From assembly GCA_024752435.1 (NCBI GenBank), contig CP103033.1, positions 558,001 to 622,000 of the forward strand: a stretch of DNA of 64,000 bases, given 5' to 3'. The position numbers and the translations under genes were made by a program. The notes beneath the pieces were generated by a model, which was not told where the DNA came from, did not search any database, and worked only from the letters and a program-made list of their open reading frames with translations. This DNA is from Allantophomopsis cytisporea (lineage: Eukaryota > Ascomycota > Leotiomycetes > Phacidiales > Phacidiaceae). The number at the start of each line of letters is the position of its first letter. Within the stretch, counting starts at the first letter, position 1. Shown in pieces: positions 1 through 11,900 of this stretch.

Positions 1-235
1 GGGCACAAGCAACATAACGCCAATCCAATCACCACCACAAAATACTAATACTACCCCAATCATCCTCATCTATTTCTATCTTCGATCATAAAAGAGAGCA
101 CAAAAAAACCCCCATACTCACACACACAAAAAACAGGGACACTAGTAAGGAAAGTTTACACAAGGGGAAACAAAATATTAAAAGAACAACACGTCCAATC
201 ACGGAAGTCTCCGATACCTTTTTACAGGGCAGTTC

Positions 236-266
236 CATACATACATACATACATACATACATACAT
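236..266. repeat. CATA tetranucleotide microsatellite
   Basis: Seven to eight near-perfect CATA units, followed by degenerate CATT/CATA units to about 280. Confidence 0.85.
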
Positions 267-632
267 TCATACATTCATACACACCGACACAGGAACACAC
301 ACATAACCAAAGGGGATTCCCATCTTGCCACTGTACACGCCGTGGCTGGCCCAGCTTAGGCCAATTCTTCTTTCTCTCTAACCAAGCTTTCTGCTCATGT
401 ACAACGGTATCCTCGACCGACAGTATTTGGGATATCTGCACTGAGGCATTATCAATTGCTTTGGACTCCTTTGCATACAGTCCGAGTCCTTCTCTAACGC
501 GCCACGAACATTCCGACGACGACCATCAGCAACAAGGGAATCATCTGGCCTCATCCTTTCTGATCTTCTCTGATCAGTATCGGCATCCGCAGTAGAAGCT
601 GGAGTTGAAGCCGAAGCCGACACCGACGCCGA

Positions 633-653
633 AGCAGCAGCAGCAGCAGCAGC
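633..653. repeat. AGC trinucleotide microsatellite
   Basis: Seven perfect AGC units, in a stretch with degenerate GAAGCCGA-like repeats just upstream. Confidence 0.85.
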
Positions 654-1445
654 TATTATCATCGGCATCATAATCATCAGCTACTCTAATACCCCCCCTT
701 ATAGCCTCCATATCACATCGCCATATTATCAGAGCTTGAAGCTTGCTCTCCCAACTTTTTCTCGGACACCTGACACCCGCACATCTATACAGTACTCACT
801 CTAATCATCATCATTTTGTTTGGATAGAGAAAGAGTCGGCTCACGCACATACATACACACATATACACGCTACTCTTTCATTTCTTCTATCTCTCACTCT
901 TACCCTCACTCCTTCTCCTCCTCCTTCTCTTTTGTCTCGTCTTCTATCACATAATTTCTCCCCATATTTTTTGTTTTGTTTTGTTTGAGCCTCCCGTTAC
1001 TCATTCTACTTGCCCCGTACACACGCAAATACATACCAAACTCATACACTCACTCTCACACGCGCATCCACGGCCACGCACACATCCACTAGGGCACTAA
1101 GGTATCCTAACTGACGGGTCGGACTCGAGCTGAAGAGGTGCAAGGCGTCAAGAAGTTTCCATCCCGATATCTCAGGCACGAAATAATATTTATTCGGAGG
1201 TTGAACGAGTTTGAACGGTCGGGGTTCTTCTTTTGGGTATCTTTACCCAGTTAGGTGTCTTTGGGTGTCTTTGGACTGCTGCGCACAAGCTCTCACATGC
1301 CCACATACACAGACAAACCGCACTACTCGCACCCACCAAAGCCTTTACCTCCTGCTACTGCTATTGTTGCTGCTACTACTAAGTACAGTGCACACTACTA
1401 CAAGTAACGCATATACCCATACCACAGCTCAGTCACTCTACTACT

Positions 1446-1506
1446 CACACACACACACACACACACACACACCATATACCCACCACACACACACACACAC
1501 ACACAC
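1446..1506. repeat. CA dinucleotide microsatellite, interrupted
   Basis: Two long CA runs separated by a short CATATACCCAC interruption. Confidence 0.9.
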
Positions 1507-1899
1507 CCATCATCCGTCGCACCCTTGACCGGGTCCAATTCAGACTGTTACCTGCTTGGGAAAGCCTTCTCGTTCCACCCAACTAAAGGACGCTAGTCAC
1601 TAAGTCGAAGTGTCACTTTTCGATACGCAGGCCAATTCTCGATCTAAGTGGTAAGCATCCAGTTATAGTTTATCTCCAACCTCCAACACTACTGTCCTGT
1701 ACCCAATATTACATACTTACTGTACTCTGACTCTCACTCATTCTACTTCTACCATATTTTACTGCACTGCCTTTTCTATCTTTACCATTGTTCACTCCCC
1801 CCCACAAGACTGCCTTTACCATGCTTCACGGTCAGCAGCTTATTGACCTTTTTTCCAGTGACAGTCACACTCACACTCACGCTCTCATTACCCCCCTCT

Positions 1900-1936
1900 C
1901 ATCATCATCATCATCATCACCACCACCACCACCACC
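1900..1936. repeat. ATC then CAC trinucleotide microsatellite
   Basis: About six ATC units pass directly into about six CAC units. The shift could arise by point change within one repeat. Confidence 0.85.
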
Positions 1937-2961
1937 AGCATCTCCATCTACTCAACTCTTCGATAACCCAGTACCCAGTCACCCAGAGTCCACCACCATA
2001 CCCCATCTAATCCAACCCAATCCAATTCCAAAACTCCAAAATTCCAAAAAAGCCCACATCCATATCCTGGACTAGGCAAAGCAAGCTATCTCTCCCATCA
2101 GCACCGCCGCCACCCAATCACCTACCACCAACCGAATAAGTAATTGGCATGAGAATTGCTACTAAGTACTCAACTGTCACTTACTTACTCACTACCTACT
2201 CAGGTCCGATATTCTGAATCGCAATCTGAACTACACCCAACTCTCCTACAACTCAAACCTGCACAACGGCAACCTCCACCGTACTTCACCTACCAACCTA
2301 CCCACTCCACCACTCCGCATAAACAATTCTCATATCGCAACCTGAGAAATCTTGAACCACGATCTCGACTCTCATCAACTCCGCCTTATTGCATCACTTA
2401 CCCGCAAATACCCTTAATCCACTCATTCCTCACCATCTCACCACACCTATTGCGTGAAATTCTCCTCGACTCAGACACAACATCGCACCTCAATCAATTC
2501 GACCCTGCGCCTCCTCCGATCTCATGTTTTAACACGATATGGTCTCTCAGACGTCGACACCACCGACGATCACTCGACAACATAGCACTGCTATCCTGCT
2601 CTTATACTGTAGAAAGTCACAGCGACTGGACTCTTCTGCGCCGAGCTCCTGTTTTTGAAATATACCCTTTTTCTTTTTTTTTTTTATTAATAAAAAATCC
2701 TCTCAAGGAAAGAACTCAACCTCGATATTGATGCACGCTGGCCTGCATCCGGAAAACACATCCTCGATATAAACCATTGCGCAATTACGACACAATTTCC
2801 GACGTTGGATTTTGATTCAAAGAGGACAGGCTGGGAATTGTAATACCTTCACGTCAACCAGCAGGTGTTTCTGGTTGTTAAAAAAGAGGAAGGGATACAC
2901 CGAGGACGTTGGGACAACACCATATCTCTCTGGACGTTGAGTTCAGACACAAGCCTACTGT

Positions 2962-5184
2962 ATGCACGAAGTGGGGGCAATCTTCGCGGAGCTGGGCATC
3001 TCTCAGTATCTCAACGACTTCCTCGAACAGGGTTTCGATACATGGGAAACCATTTTGGATATCACCGAGTCGGACTTGTAAGTTCAATTACTCTTCACAT
3101 CCTTGTTTCCTGGCAGTATATTGATGTATCATAGCGATGCCTTGAAGGTCAAATTAGGACACCGAAGAGTACGTCCCTCATAACTTTTTATTTCATCCCT
3201 CCTCTTGTTATCATGGTTCAGAAGGAAAGAAAGGAAGAAGAAAAGAAAAAACACTTTTTCGGAATTTGCAGCGTTTGGCTGTTGATGGGAAAAGTACATT
3301 ATCTCATAACGATCATGTATGCTAACATAAATCTAGAAGCTCCAGAGAAGAATCGCTGAGACTAGACGCCTTTCATCAGCAGACGATGCAGCAGCATCGC
3401 CAAAACGATATACGCCAAGCGAAGACAGGCAACCTGATGAACACAGGATTCTAGCTACTCGAGAAGATGGCAAAGACAAGGACAAAGACGCTGCATCTGC
3501 ATCCGGTACACAGGGGGGTAAGAGGAAATATAGACGGCATCCCAAGGTACGTGCACATACAACGTGCGCATCGAATTTACAGAGGCACATCGAAATTCAT
3601 CATCGTTTGTGATTGGCTAACATTTGGCGTATTTTAGCCTGACGAGCACGCTCCAGAGCGACCGCCCTCGGCTTATGTCCTTTTTTCGAATAGTAAGTCA
3701 CGAGACCCAGGACTTGGGAACATCAAAAGTGGCTGGGTACATTCGCTACTCAGCCACATGTGACAACAACAGCTGACCTTTTTGAAATAGAAATGCGTGA
3801 TGATCTCAAAGGTCGACATTTGTCATTTACCGAGATCGCAAAACTTGTTGGAGAAAATTGGCAGAACTTACCACCATCAGAGAAGGAGCCCTACGAGGCA
3901 CAAGCCTTCGCTGATAAAGAACGATATAATCAAGAGCTCGCCGAGTACAAGAAAACCGAAAACTATAGGAATTATAATCAATACTTAGCTGATTTCAAGG
4001 CCAAGCAGGCGAGCCAACAAGGTATGCGAGCTCACTGTAAGATTACGTAATCAATCGCTGACAATTCAGCAGCTGCATCGGATGGCAATAAACGTCCGAA
4101 ATTGGAGCCGTCTAGAAGCAGTGGTAGTGGAAGCAACAGCGAAATCTCGAGCCAACCTGGTGGAGGTGGGGGTGATTACGGCGGTGGTGTTCGGAATCGC
4201 ATGGACTCCGTATCGTCAAATTCAACAGTCATCAATGGGAATCTCTGGACCGCTTCTGCAACGCATGCATCGCCACTAGGACAATTATCACAGATGCCTA
4301 AACTCCGACTCAGTCATACGAACTCGGTCTCTGAACAGCCAAGAAGTGGGCAGTCCTCGCCACCTACCACATCTCCACATCCGAACTCGAATATTACCTT
4401 ACCTGGATACCGTGAGTCTATGCATCCGCAGACCTTACCTTGGAGGGATGCACCTAGAGAGCACGAAATGGCTCAAACACCCTCCCGATTACCTCCGCAC
4501 GCGACTTCAAATCCTCGCCGCACGCATCCGAATGAAGCTTCAAACTATCCTTTGCAGTCTCCCCATAGCATGGTACCATCACCATCGGCTCCGCCATTGT
4601 TGAGTCATGAATCTACCTCGGGCACTTCAGGAACATCAAGATCGTCGCTCTCTTCAGCTAGCACTAATTCGTCAATGTACTTCCAACCTCGTACACCAAT
4701 TGGACCATTAGAGCCGCAAGTCGACCGATCGCAAATGTCTCTGCCATCCTTGTTTCCCACAAAAGGTGGTTTCTACGAGGTCAATCAACTTCCTCCTCTT
4801 CGCCCACCCTCATCATCACCCCACAACTCGCTCGATACTGGATTCCCGACAACAATGGTTTCCAATGTGGAATATTCTGTACCTGCAACCCACACTCTGC
4901 GAAACTATCAAAATCACTCTAGATCCGAGAGTATTTCTGGTACATCGGTTACACCAACCTCGAATGCATCACAAGCTCAATCATCCCAGCAAAACCATTC
5001 AACGGGGGTTCAACACGATTCTCAGTCTTCAAAGTTCCAGACTGGCTTTCAACAAGGGCAAAATTCCCATAACAACACGGATAGACGTGGGTTTGAGGCA
5101 GAGAAGGAAATGGATCCCATGAGTGCATTGGTAAGGGCTGGCGAAATGGTTAGCGCCAACACCAGCAGAGAGCGTCAGCAATAA
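2962..5184 (+). CDS. SAM-domain and HMG-box DNA-binding protein (putative transcription regulator)
   Basis: Six-exon model: 2962-3077, 3135-3168, 3337-3546, 3638-3692, 3791-4021, 4070-5184, giving 586 aa with all phases consistent. An in-frame stop lies just upstream of the ATG at 2962. Residues about 3-50 resemble a SAM domain (FAELGISQYLNDF, then ITESDFDAL and KVKLGHRR), a protein-interaction module. Residues about 51-127 are a charged linker. An HMG box follows at about 128-198 (RPPSAYVLFSNKMRDDLKG, then EIAKLVGENWQNL and EKEPYE), a minor-groove DNA binder expected in the nucleus. The remaining 370 residues are Ser/Pro/Gln/Asn-rich and probably disordered. The SAM+HMG arrangement is known in fungal regulators, but I cannot name an ortholog. 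Exon junctions are eye-derived; the 168-nt second intron also holds a possible 22-nt cryptic exon at 3272-3293, left out because it would break the frame. Confidence 0.85.
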
Positions 5185-7109
5185 AGATGAGAAAGGAAAA
5201 GAGAACTCGATCACCATGACTTAACACCATCAGCATACTTCACCGAATAACCAGAACGACAATGTCCAGTATACGAAGGACTATCGCATTTCAGGATTTT
5301 GGGAACATGGAGGGGGGGGCGGGGGGCAAATAAGGCGAAACATTTTCACAGGATTACTATACCGGGCTCCAGGCAGGGTTATTTATATGTGACAGGGTCC
5401 CGCTGGTCTGCATTTGCAAAAATCCCCGGCGTTAAGTTGCCCACAATTTCTGTTGTACGGCATTTTTGGCATTTATTAGGCGTCGATTTTTGTTTTTATA
5501 GTGAAAAAAAATATGGGCGGACCGGATGGAGACTGAAGGTAGCTTTCCCTCCACCTCTTTATTTCCCCGATGATGTGGATTTTGAAGGGTGCTTGGCTTG
5601 CTGTCTATTGGCTTTCTACTCTCTTGTCTTTCGACGTCTGGCCTTTGACCGAGGTCTTTTCCCTCTGTTTTGTTTTATGTTTTTCCTCTGCAAGACTTTT
5701 TTTTTTTCATGCTTTATATTCTTCTATCCGCAAACTGAGATGTCCGTTATGGCATGGTATGAGCTTTATGTAGTTGTCACGCTATACCTAGAGGGGATTT
5801 ATTTTGGGTCTATGGCATGGATGCTGTCGTTTCGATGTAGCATGGCTTGAAAGTGGTTATGAGAATGATTTTCTCTGAACCGTGGTCCATTATTGTGTTT
5901 TCCTTGCTTTGTTATTGTTACTTTGATAAGAGAGGGTTTTTGTACTTGGCACTACGGGTACGAAGCTCTGATGTGGTATTTGAGACAGAAATGAGATGGA
6001 AATGATATCCCCCCGCCTTTTTATAGGTCTTAGTTTATTCTATTTTCTACTTATATTTCTGGGCTAAGCTTTGAGCTGAGCTGAGTTGTTTTGATGCGAG
6101 ATTCTTATTACCCCCTACTGTCTCTGTATTTTTGGGGGGAGAGACAAGAGCTTGGACTGAAATCTATCTACTCTAATATTGTGGCTGGGATTCATGTTGT
6201 TTTGTGTATGTATGTGTATGTTACCGCGCGCGTGTGTGTCTGTATGATATGTGGGGGTATTCGTGTACATTATTGCGCAGGCTTCTTTCATTCTCTGGTC
6301 CTATCCTCCTCCATCCGATCTACATTATTTCATGCTCTCGCTCTACATGTATTTCTACACCGGTACACCAGAGCGGCCAACCGCAAAGCAGAATGCAAGA
6401 CATCATCACATCTACCTACTCCACAACAGCTGTCCCTGTTGATTTAAGCTTTCCCAATTCCTTCAGCACATATCCATAAACGTCGATAAAACCCGATGTC
6501 TTCCTCTCCCGTCAAGTGCGGGTAAATTCCCACAGGCAAGCTGAATCTTTGCCATGTCATTTAGCCGTTGAGGTGTGGGTAGGATGGGAGTGGCATGATG
6601 CATTTTGTGAGCCGGTGGCCTGGAAGTCCGGCGAAAGCTCCGCTTCCCCCTGTTGACTGAAATGGCTGACGCTCATTCGTGCGCGGAGACGAGGCGTCAA
6701 GGTGTGGAGGTGTCGAGATGTCGAGGTGTCGAGGTCAGTAGGAACAAGCTGCATGTGTTGCTTTCTCTGGGAGGGGTGTAGGGCATTCGATATGTCTGTC
6801 GCTTTTTTTGCTTGGCTTTTGGGTTTGAAGCCGCATGAATCCTTTGCAGACTCGCATACTCTACTCATGCCGTAATGTTCTTTTAGGAGATCCATCGCCA
6901 TAGCAATCAATCCCCTACCTTACGATATTCCAAGACGACGTATCATGACACTCTATGGGACATTCGTGCTTGCCTTCCTTCTTGGCTTCTTGGCTCCTTG
7001 GCCTTTTACTTTTTGCTTTTTGCTTTTTGCTCCTAACTTTTTGGCATCCCTTCCCCCCTCCCCCCTCCCCCCACTCGAGATTGAGGGAGGTGTCAAACAT
7101 GGAATGTCA

Positions 7110-7146
7110 GCATGAGCATGAGCATGAGCATGAGCATGAGCATGGG
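7110..7146. repeat. CATGAG hexanucleotide repeat
   Basis: Six consecutive CATGAG units, the last one changed to CATGGG. A hexamer is in-frame neutral, but no gene was identified here. Confidence 0.85.
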
Positions 7147-8516
7147 CTTGGGGCGAGGGGACGTGACGCATGGGTCTACATGGTCTGTATTGTGACGTGC
7201 GGGTCATCGAATCTTCGATCTGGTTGAGAAGAGTGAAATCGCATCGGCGATGGCCTTTCGTGGTGTGCTGTCTACAGACAAATCAAAATACTCTCTACCG
7301 TTCTCTATGTTCTGACCGCGTTCATGCTCTGTCCAATATATTTTATAGTAATCGCTTACTTCCTCTTTGGGAACTTCATTGGCTTGTGTCGTGAGTATAG
7401 TAAGTGACTAATGATCTATGTACGTACTGCGATACGCACTGGGCACCGAATATAATGTTTTATTATACTCTAATACTCCATGTAACGCGAACAGCATCCA
7501 TCTCCTTACAGAGTTATCGCTTCACTACCATGTTCAGAGTTTCAAGCAAGCGGAGGAACAGCTCCTCGAGTTTGCTAGAATGCTGTCAACGGCAAAATAA
7601 GTGATAGGCACATACATAGAGTATCGGCCGCTCTGACTGCATGCATATGCACTTCCATGTAGGGGTCAAAGAAAGTATCTGTGATGAAATGGCAATTTTT
7701 CAGTTTTTTAACATAATTTTCTTAAATTTACTCAAAATTCACTTGAATTCATCCATAGCAATATCAGTCAGGTATCTCGTCACGTAACACCATTCTTGCA
7801 ACAAATGACGTTAAAATTATCAAATAGCTCTGGAGTGAGCGGGGAACTCGTCCGATCCAATTGTGGCCAACATTGATGATATGGATCTCAACCTGTGGAG
7901 TATTTATGGGTACGGAGAAAACTTCCGTCCTATCAATCAAGCTTCAATAAGGACATGGGGTACGGAGCACTTCCCGGTTTACTCAACAGATCCTATCTGA
8001 CTCCCGTTTTGTATGTTTTTATATGTTTTTATATGTTTTTTCTTTCTTTTTTCCTCTTTTTCTTCTTCTTTCTCTCTTTCCCATATCATAGTGAATGGGA
8101 AATATATACGGATATTTTATTTCCTCATGAGGTGCCTCACGTAGTATGCTTGGCGTTCTCAGCTGGCCCTCTTATTCGTTCGGAATGTATCACCGTACCT
8201 GCATAGTTTCCAGGTGGCTATAGGCTTTTCAACGATGTGTATATTCTTCTGAAACGGTAATCTATCCGGGAATTACTCTGGGTTTTATATTCGCACTTAC
8301 AGTTATATCTTCGTCGGAGTTGTACTTATAACTTTGCACGGAATCAGACTCGAGATCGAGACCGAGATTATTCATGCATTCAAGCAATTATCTAATGCGG
8401 GCCGTACTCTACTTTCTTCGCGGAGCTCAGAGCCGGTACGGTTTTCCCTGCGGCTCTCCCAACATTCTATCATCCAAGCTAGTGGCGAGGCCATTGGATT
8501 GTGAATCGATTGAAAA

Positions 8517-8537
8517 GGTCGATATCTTCTATCGACC
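8517..8537. repeat. Perfect inverted repeat, 8-bp arms, 5-nt loop
   Basis: GGTCGATA, then TCTTC, then TATCGACC. It lies only two bases before a second, larger hairpin. Confidence 0.8.
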
Positions 8538-8539
8538 CG

Positions 8540-8573
8540 TGCAGTTATTGTAGCTTCAGCTACAATAACTGCA
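8540..8573. repeat. Perfect inverted repeat, 16-bp arms, 2-nt spacer
   Basis: The arm TGCAGTTATTGTAGCT is followed by TC and then by its exact reverse complement. A 34-base near-palindrome of this length is not expected by chance in 64 kb. It could form a cruciform, or a stem-loop if transcribed. No flanking target-site duplication was recognised. Confidence 0.9.
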
Positions 8574-9614
8574 AATCTAACAATTAAATATATTATCCTA
8601 TGTTCCTGATCATATACTATAAGAGTCATGTTTGAGCGGGAATAAAATCACTATGAATAAAACACCGGCGGTGTAGCTAAAAGTAAAGCCAATATATTAC
8701 CCCGCCATGCGGGGCAATTTCGATCTAATTTATTTCGTTTTCCCTCTGCACAAGCAGATTTAAACACCACCGAGCATTTTATCTTCCCGTTTTTACAGAC
8801 AAAACATCTACTGTATCTGCAGCACATTACAGCTGTTGGACTTGGGCATTGAGAGATAGGAATCCGCGCAGACGCATTGGGTCCATCTTGAGCGGAGATA
8901 ATCTACACATCCTGGAGGCTGGAAAGCGGGCAAAAGAAACTCTTAACTGACAGCAGACACTTGATGGAACCAGAAAGTGAAGCGTTATAACTGAATTGAC
9001 TCATTGTGATTTGCTGGAAGGTTGTCGGTGCTCAGAATTGAAAGGTTCAACAATTCTACACCTTTTACCTCCAAGTTGTATTGTGGAAGTGAAGTCGTTC
9101 AAGTCATATTCATTCATGTAAATAAGTCTCCTTAGATTCTACCTAAGGATAATCGGTTGCTGTCCAGTGCCGTCAGGTACGGAGAATCACTAACCGCAGA
9201 TAGCCAAGCCAATGTTCAACGTGCTCGGAAGATGTATCGAATACCTTAACGAAACTCTACAAACACTCTACGTACCTCGCCTCATAGAATATACTTCGTC
9301 GATTGATAGCACTCAACGACGACAGTATTTGACAAGCTTACATGAGATTGAAGTGGTCAGATTCTAAGTCTGTACAATATCATCGTTCCATTCATCACAG
9401 CTTGTTCTGCCAACTTGACGGATAAGCAGATATTGGAAAATGCTTACATTAAGCAATTAGAGTAATTCGTCTTAAACTCGCGGCTCAACCTGGAGTCAGC
9501 GACGTTGCCACCTGCATTTCATCAACTTCAACGTTGCACTCCATCATCATACTATATTAAATACCTTTTTATGTCTTTTATTTCACTACTATATTTAATT
9601 TATCCTCCAGAGTT

Positions 9615-10799
9615 ATGTCTTTACGATTCTCAGCGGCACATTCAAGTCGCATAAAGAAAGCCAAAGCGCCCGTGTTCAAACGTAGCTCTTCAGCCCGCTC
9701 ACCATATGCCGATCTCCCACGACGAAAGCCTGCCCAGCGATCAAATTCGAAACCAGAAGCGACACATAATGATGAAGGAGAAGATATGTTCGATGATCGC
9801 CTGGACGACATGGGTCTCGTCCAGGCCTTAGCTACCGATCTCACCCTGCGCGATGTTCCCCAAGCTATACAATATATCCGTGGGAGTATGTTCATCGATA
9901 TACCGAGAGCAGCGGGCATGAATTCCACCCGAATAGCAGAAGTGCTGAATTTTAGGAAGAATTTGCCGCCGATAGTCACTGTGGCGCATGTACAGGCGCT
10001 TTTGAATTCTCCCACAACTACCGAGCGCGAAATCGCCGAGTTGATTCATGGAGGAGCAGTGAGAAAGATTGTGGTGCCAGGTCGCGGAGGACTTGGTGAA
10101 GCACTGATCCTCGTGAAAGATGTCGACGAAATGATATCTAGGAGCCAGGAATTGGAGGAAGAGCTGAAAGAGAAGTTCAAGAAGCTGTTGCGTGATAACC
10201 CAACGGCTATGAAGTTCCCACAAGCGCAAATAACTGTGCCAGATGCGAAGGCTTTGGTACATGCAGGATTCCTTACTCACACAATGACGGGCTGGGCATC
10301 TACTGATGTGTACTCGAGACCTGGAGATGGGATGAAGGGCACCATGACATCAATAAATAGTATTTCTAAAGCAGCATCAGGGTCCATGGCAGCAGTTGGT
10401 GGTCAGGGAGCTGTGCATGCAGCAGGAGGAACTGGTGGAGGAGCATCATCTGCTCTTCCAGGCCACTATGCTCTTGCGATTCCAGCGACTGGGCAATATT
10501 TGAAACTTCTTACAAATGCACGGGCGCACCTCGTCTCCTTACTATCAAAATCAAAATACAAAGAAGCCCCGCAAGACTTGCTTCGTGAGAGATGGGACGG
10601 TGGAGTCTCTACCGATGAAGCTACAAGCTTAGCAAAGAGGAATAGAGGAGAATTTGCGGGTGTCTTGCCGGGCAGGACTAGAAAGTGGAAGCAATTCTAT
10701 GGAATGAGTTTCGACTGGATTCTTGAGGAATGTGTAGGGGCTGGAATGGTAGAAGTATTTGAAACGGGCAGTGTCGGACGGGGTATTCGCGTTCTTTGA
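9615..10799 (+). CDS. STK19: STK19-family protein
   Basis: A single uninterrupted exon encodes 394 aa. The N-terminal about 60 residues are basic and Ser-rich, as in the family. The conserved core follows: MFIDIPRAAGMNSTRIAEVLNFRK, cited here only in part as IPRAAGMNSTRIAEVL, then a helix ending REIAELIHGGAVRKIVVPGRG, of which ELIHGGAVRKIVVPGR is the recognisable piece, and VDEMI. These match my memory of Pfam Stk19. A Gly/Ala/Ser-rich insert lies near residues 255-285. The C-terminus (WKQFYGMSFDWILEEC) is also family-like. The family was first named as a kinase but lacks a kinase fold. The human protein is now described as a winged-helix DNA-binding factor in transcription-coupled repair, so a nuclear repair or chromatin role is the reasonable inference here. 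Confidence 0.85.
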   Translation: MSLRFSAAHSSRIKKAKAPVFKRSSSARSPYADLPRRKPAQRSNSKPEATHNDEGEDMFDDRLDDMGLVQALATDLTLRDVPQAIQYIRGSMFIDIPRAAGMNSTRIAEVLNFRKNLPPIVTVAHVQALLNSPTTTEREIAELIHGGAVRKIVVPGRGGLGEALILVKDVDEMISRSQELEEELKEKFKKLLRDNPTAMKFPQAQITVPDAKALVHAGFLTHTMTGWASTDVYSRPGDGMKGTMTSINSISKAASGSMAAVGGQGAVHAAGGTGGGASSALPGHYALAIPATGQYLKLLTNARAHLVSLLSKSKYKEAPQDLLRERWDGGVSTDEATSLAKRNRGEFAGVLPGRTRKWKQFYGMSFDWILEECVGAGMVEVFETGSVGRGIRVL

Positions 10800-10973
10800 T
10801 GGGATGTATATTGCAGAGAATAGGACATTATTTAGGCATGTGTGACATATGAAGCCTTACAAGGCAATCGACATATTCAGTTGCAAATATCTACAACTGG
10901 TTTCAATAAGTAAATAGACATCATAGAGTCATGATACTCTGAGTCTCTGTCCCTGAGTCCGCTTTCTGCGCCC

Positions 10974-11900
10974 TCAGTCGACATCCCCAGCAGTTGTTCC
11001 CCAACCCCGATAAATCTCCTCACATCGAATACGTCCCTCCTCAAACCCCAACCAACCACAAAGATCCCTAGCAGCGAGAATCGTAACGCCCACCTCCTCC
11101 GCCCCAAGCACCGCCTCATCTCTCCCCTCCCAGGCCCTAACAACCTTCTCCGCCCATTTATACAACCTTCCCATCCCCTCAACAGCCTCCATCTCGGCCC
11201 TTCGCGGCGTAACGAGATCCCGACGAGCCCTCTCCCACAACAAGTTGGCAATGCGACTCACATAATCCATGAAGCGCAGCTCTCTCGTACGGCGCGACGG
11301 ATACGGGAAGTTCCAATTGCCGCCACGTGGTCGCCGCCGCTCCCCGAGATCAGACAGCGACAGCCTTGACGCCGTCCGGTTCCAGTGCCACTTCGCCGCC
11401 GCAGTGCAAAGGTCCTCCAGCGTGCCGAACAACACGCGCTGATACTCGATTGCGGGGTCGGACGTGAAGCTGATGGTTGAGCCGGAAAGCGAACGCGTGT
11501 GTAGTGGGCAGTCATACTGTGTGGGCTTGTACTGCGCTGGTGCTGAATTGTGATGTGTTGGCAATGTATAGCGGGTTTCTTGCGCTTGAGGCGTTGATGA
11601 AAGACTATCTTGTTGGTATGGGGAATCCCATGTCCTCATCGGCGCGTCCTTGTGTGATGCAGCAGACTCCCGCTTTATGGCTGGCTTGTGCGATGAGCCT
11701 CCGAAGACGGCGAATGTGTTCTGTGACGGTGCATAAGCGGTTGTCCAGGGGCTTTGCGTTGTTCGAGGAGATAATGGAGGCGAGGAGTGCATGTTCTTCC
11801 TGGTGGGGAAGTCGGTGTTGTAATTGGGTTGTGTGTAGATGAAATTGCTTGGGGATGAGAGATCACCTTCCATTTTCAATTGTCTTTGGTCCTCTGTCAT
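10974..11900 (-). CDS. Hypothetical protein, 308 aa, unrecognised
   Basis: Single exon from ATG at 11900 to a stop at 10974, 308 aa. It converges on the STK19-family gene, with 174 bp between stops. The first half is rich in Ser, Thr, Pro, Gln and Tyr and looks disordered. The second half (about 140-308) is charged and helical, with Trp-rich segments (AAAKWHWNRTASRL, then WNFPYPSRR, ANLLWERARRDL, LYKWAEKVVRAWEGRD and LCGWLGFEEGRI), suggesting a small folded helical domain. GC content in this half is markedly higher than in neighbouring genes. I do not recognise the family. The length, codon-like composition and ATG context support a real gene, probably restricted to filamentous ascomycetes. 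Confidence 0.6.
   Translation of the reverse strand: MTEDQRQLKMEGDLSSPSNFIYTQPNYNTDFPTRKNMHSSPPLSPRTTQSPWTTAYAPSQNTFAVFGGSSHKPAIKRESAASHKDAPMRTWDSPYQQDSLSSTPQAQETRYTLPTHHNSAPAQYKPTQYDCPLHTRSLSGSTISFTSDPAIEYQRVLFGTLEDLCTAAAKWHWNRTASRLSLSDLGERRRPRGGNWNFPYPSRRTRELRFMDYVSRIANLLWERARRDLVTPRRAEMEAVEGMGRLYKWAEKVVRAWEGRDEAVLGAEEVGVTILAARDLCGWLGFEEGRIRCEEIYRGWGTTAGDVD

Larger units (their letters stand above)
1..2961 (+). other. Simple-repeat-rich leader/intergenic region upstream of the HMG-box gene
   Basis: No convincing gene. The plus strand is very rich in C, A and T and carries many microsatellites: CATA near 236-266, AGC near 633-653, CA near 1446-1506, and ATC/CAC near 1900-1936. There are also pyrimidine tracts around 870-960 and 2660-2700. 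Short open frames here translate into low-complexity His/Thr/Ser/Pro strings, as expected from repeats. Long CT/CA-rich leaders are common before fungal regulatory genes, so part of this may be the 5' UTR and promoter of the gene starting at 2962; that is inference. Confidence 0.5.
5185..9614. other. Long intergenic region with low-complexity tracts and a hairpin cluster
   Basis: About 4.4 kb without a convincing gene. The first about 1.2 kb (T- and G-rich on the plus strand) is probably the 3' UTR and flank of the HMG-box gene. Short frames on both strands have no family features. Notable contents are a CATGAG hexamer repeat at 7110-7146 and several perfect inverted repeats between 8517 and 8714. 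Confidence 0.5.

Noticed and set aside
1211..1528. Plus-strand frame with Leu, Thr and His runs
   Set aside because: Entirely derived from CTG/CTA and CA microsatellites.
3272..3293. Possible 22-nt exon inside intron 2 of the HMG-box gene, flanked by TTGCAG and GTACAT
   Set aside because: Including it shifts the frame; direct joining of exons 2 and 3 gives the expected GHRRKLQRR sequence.
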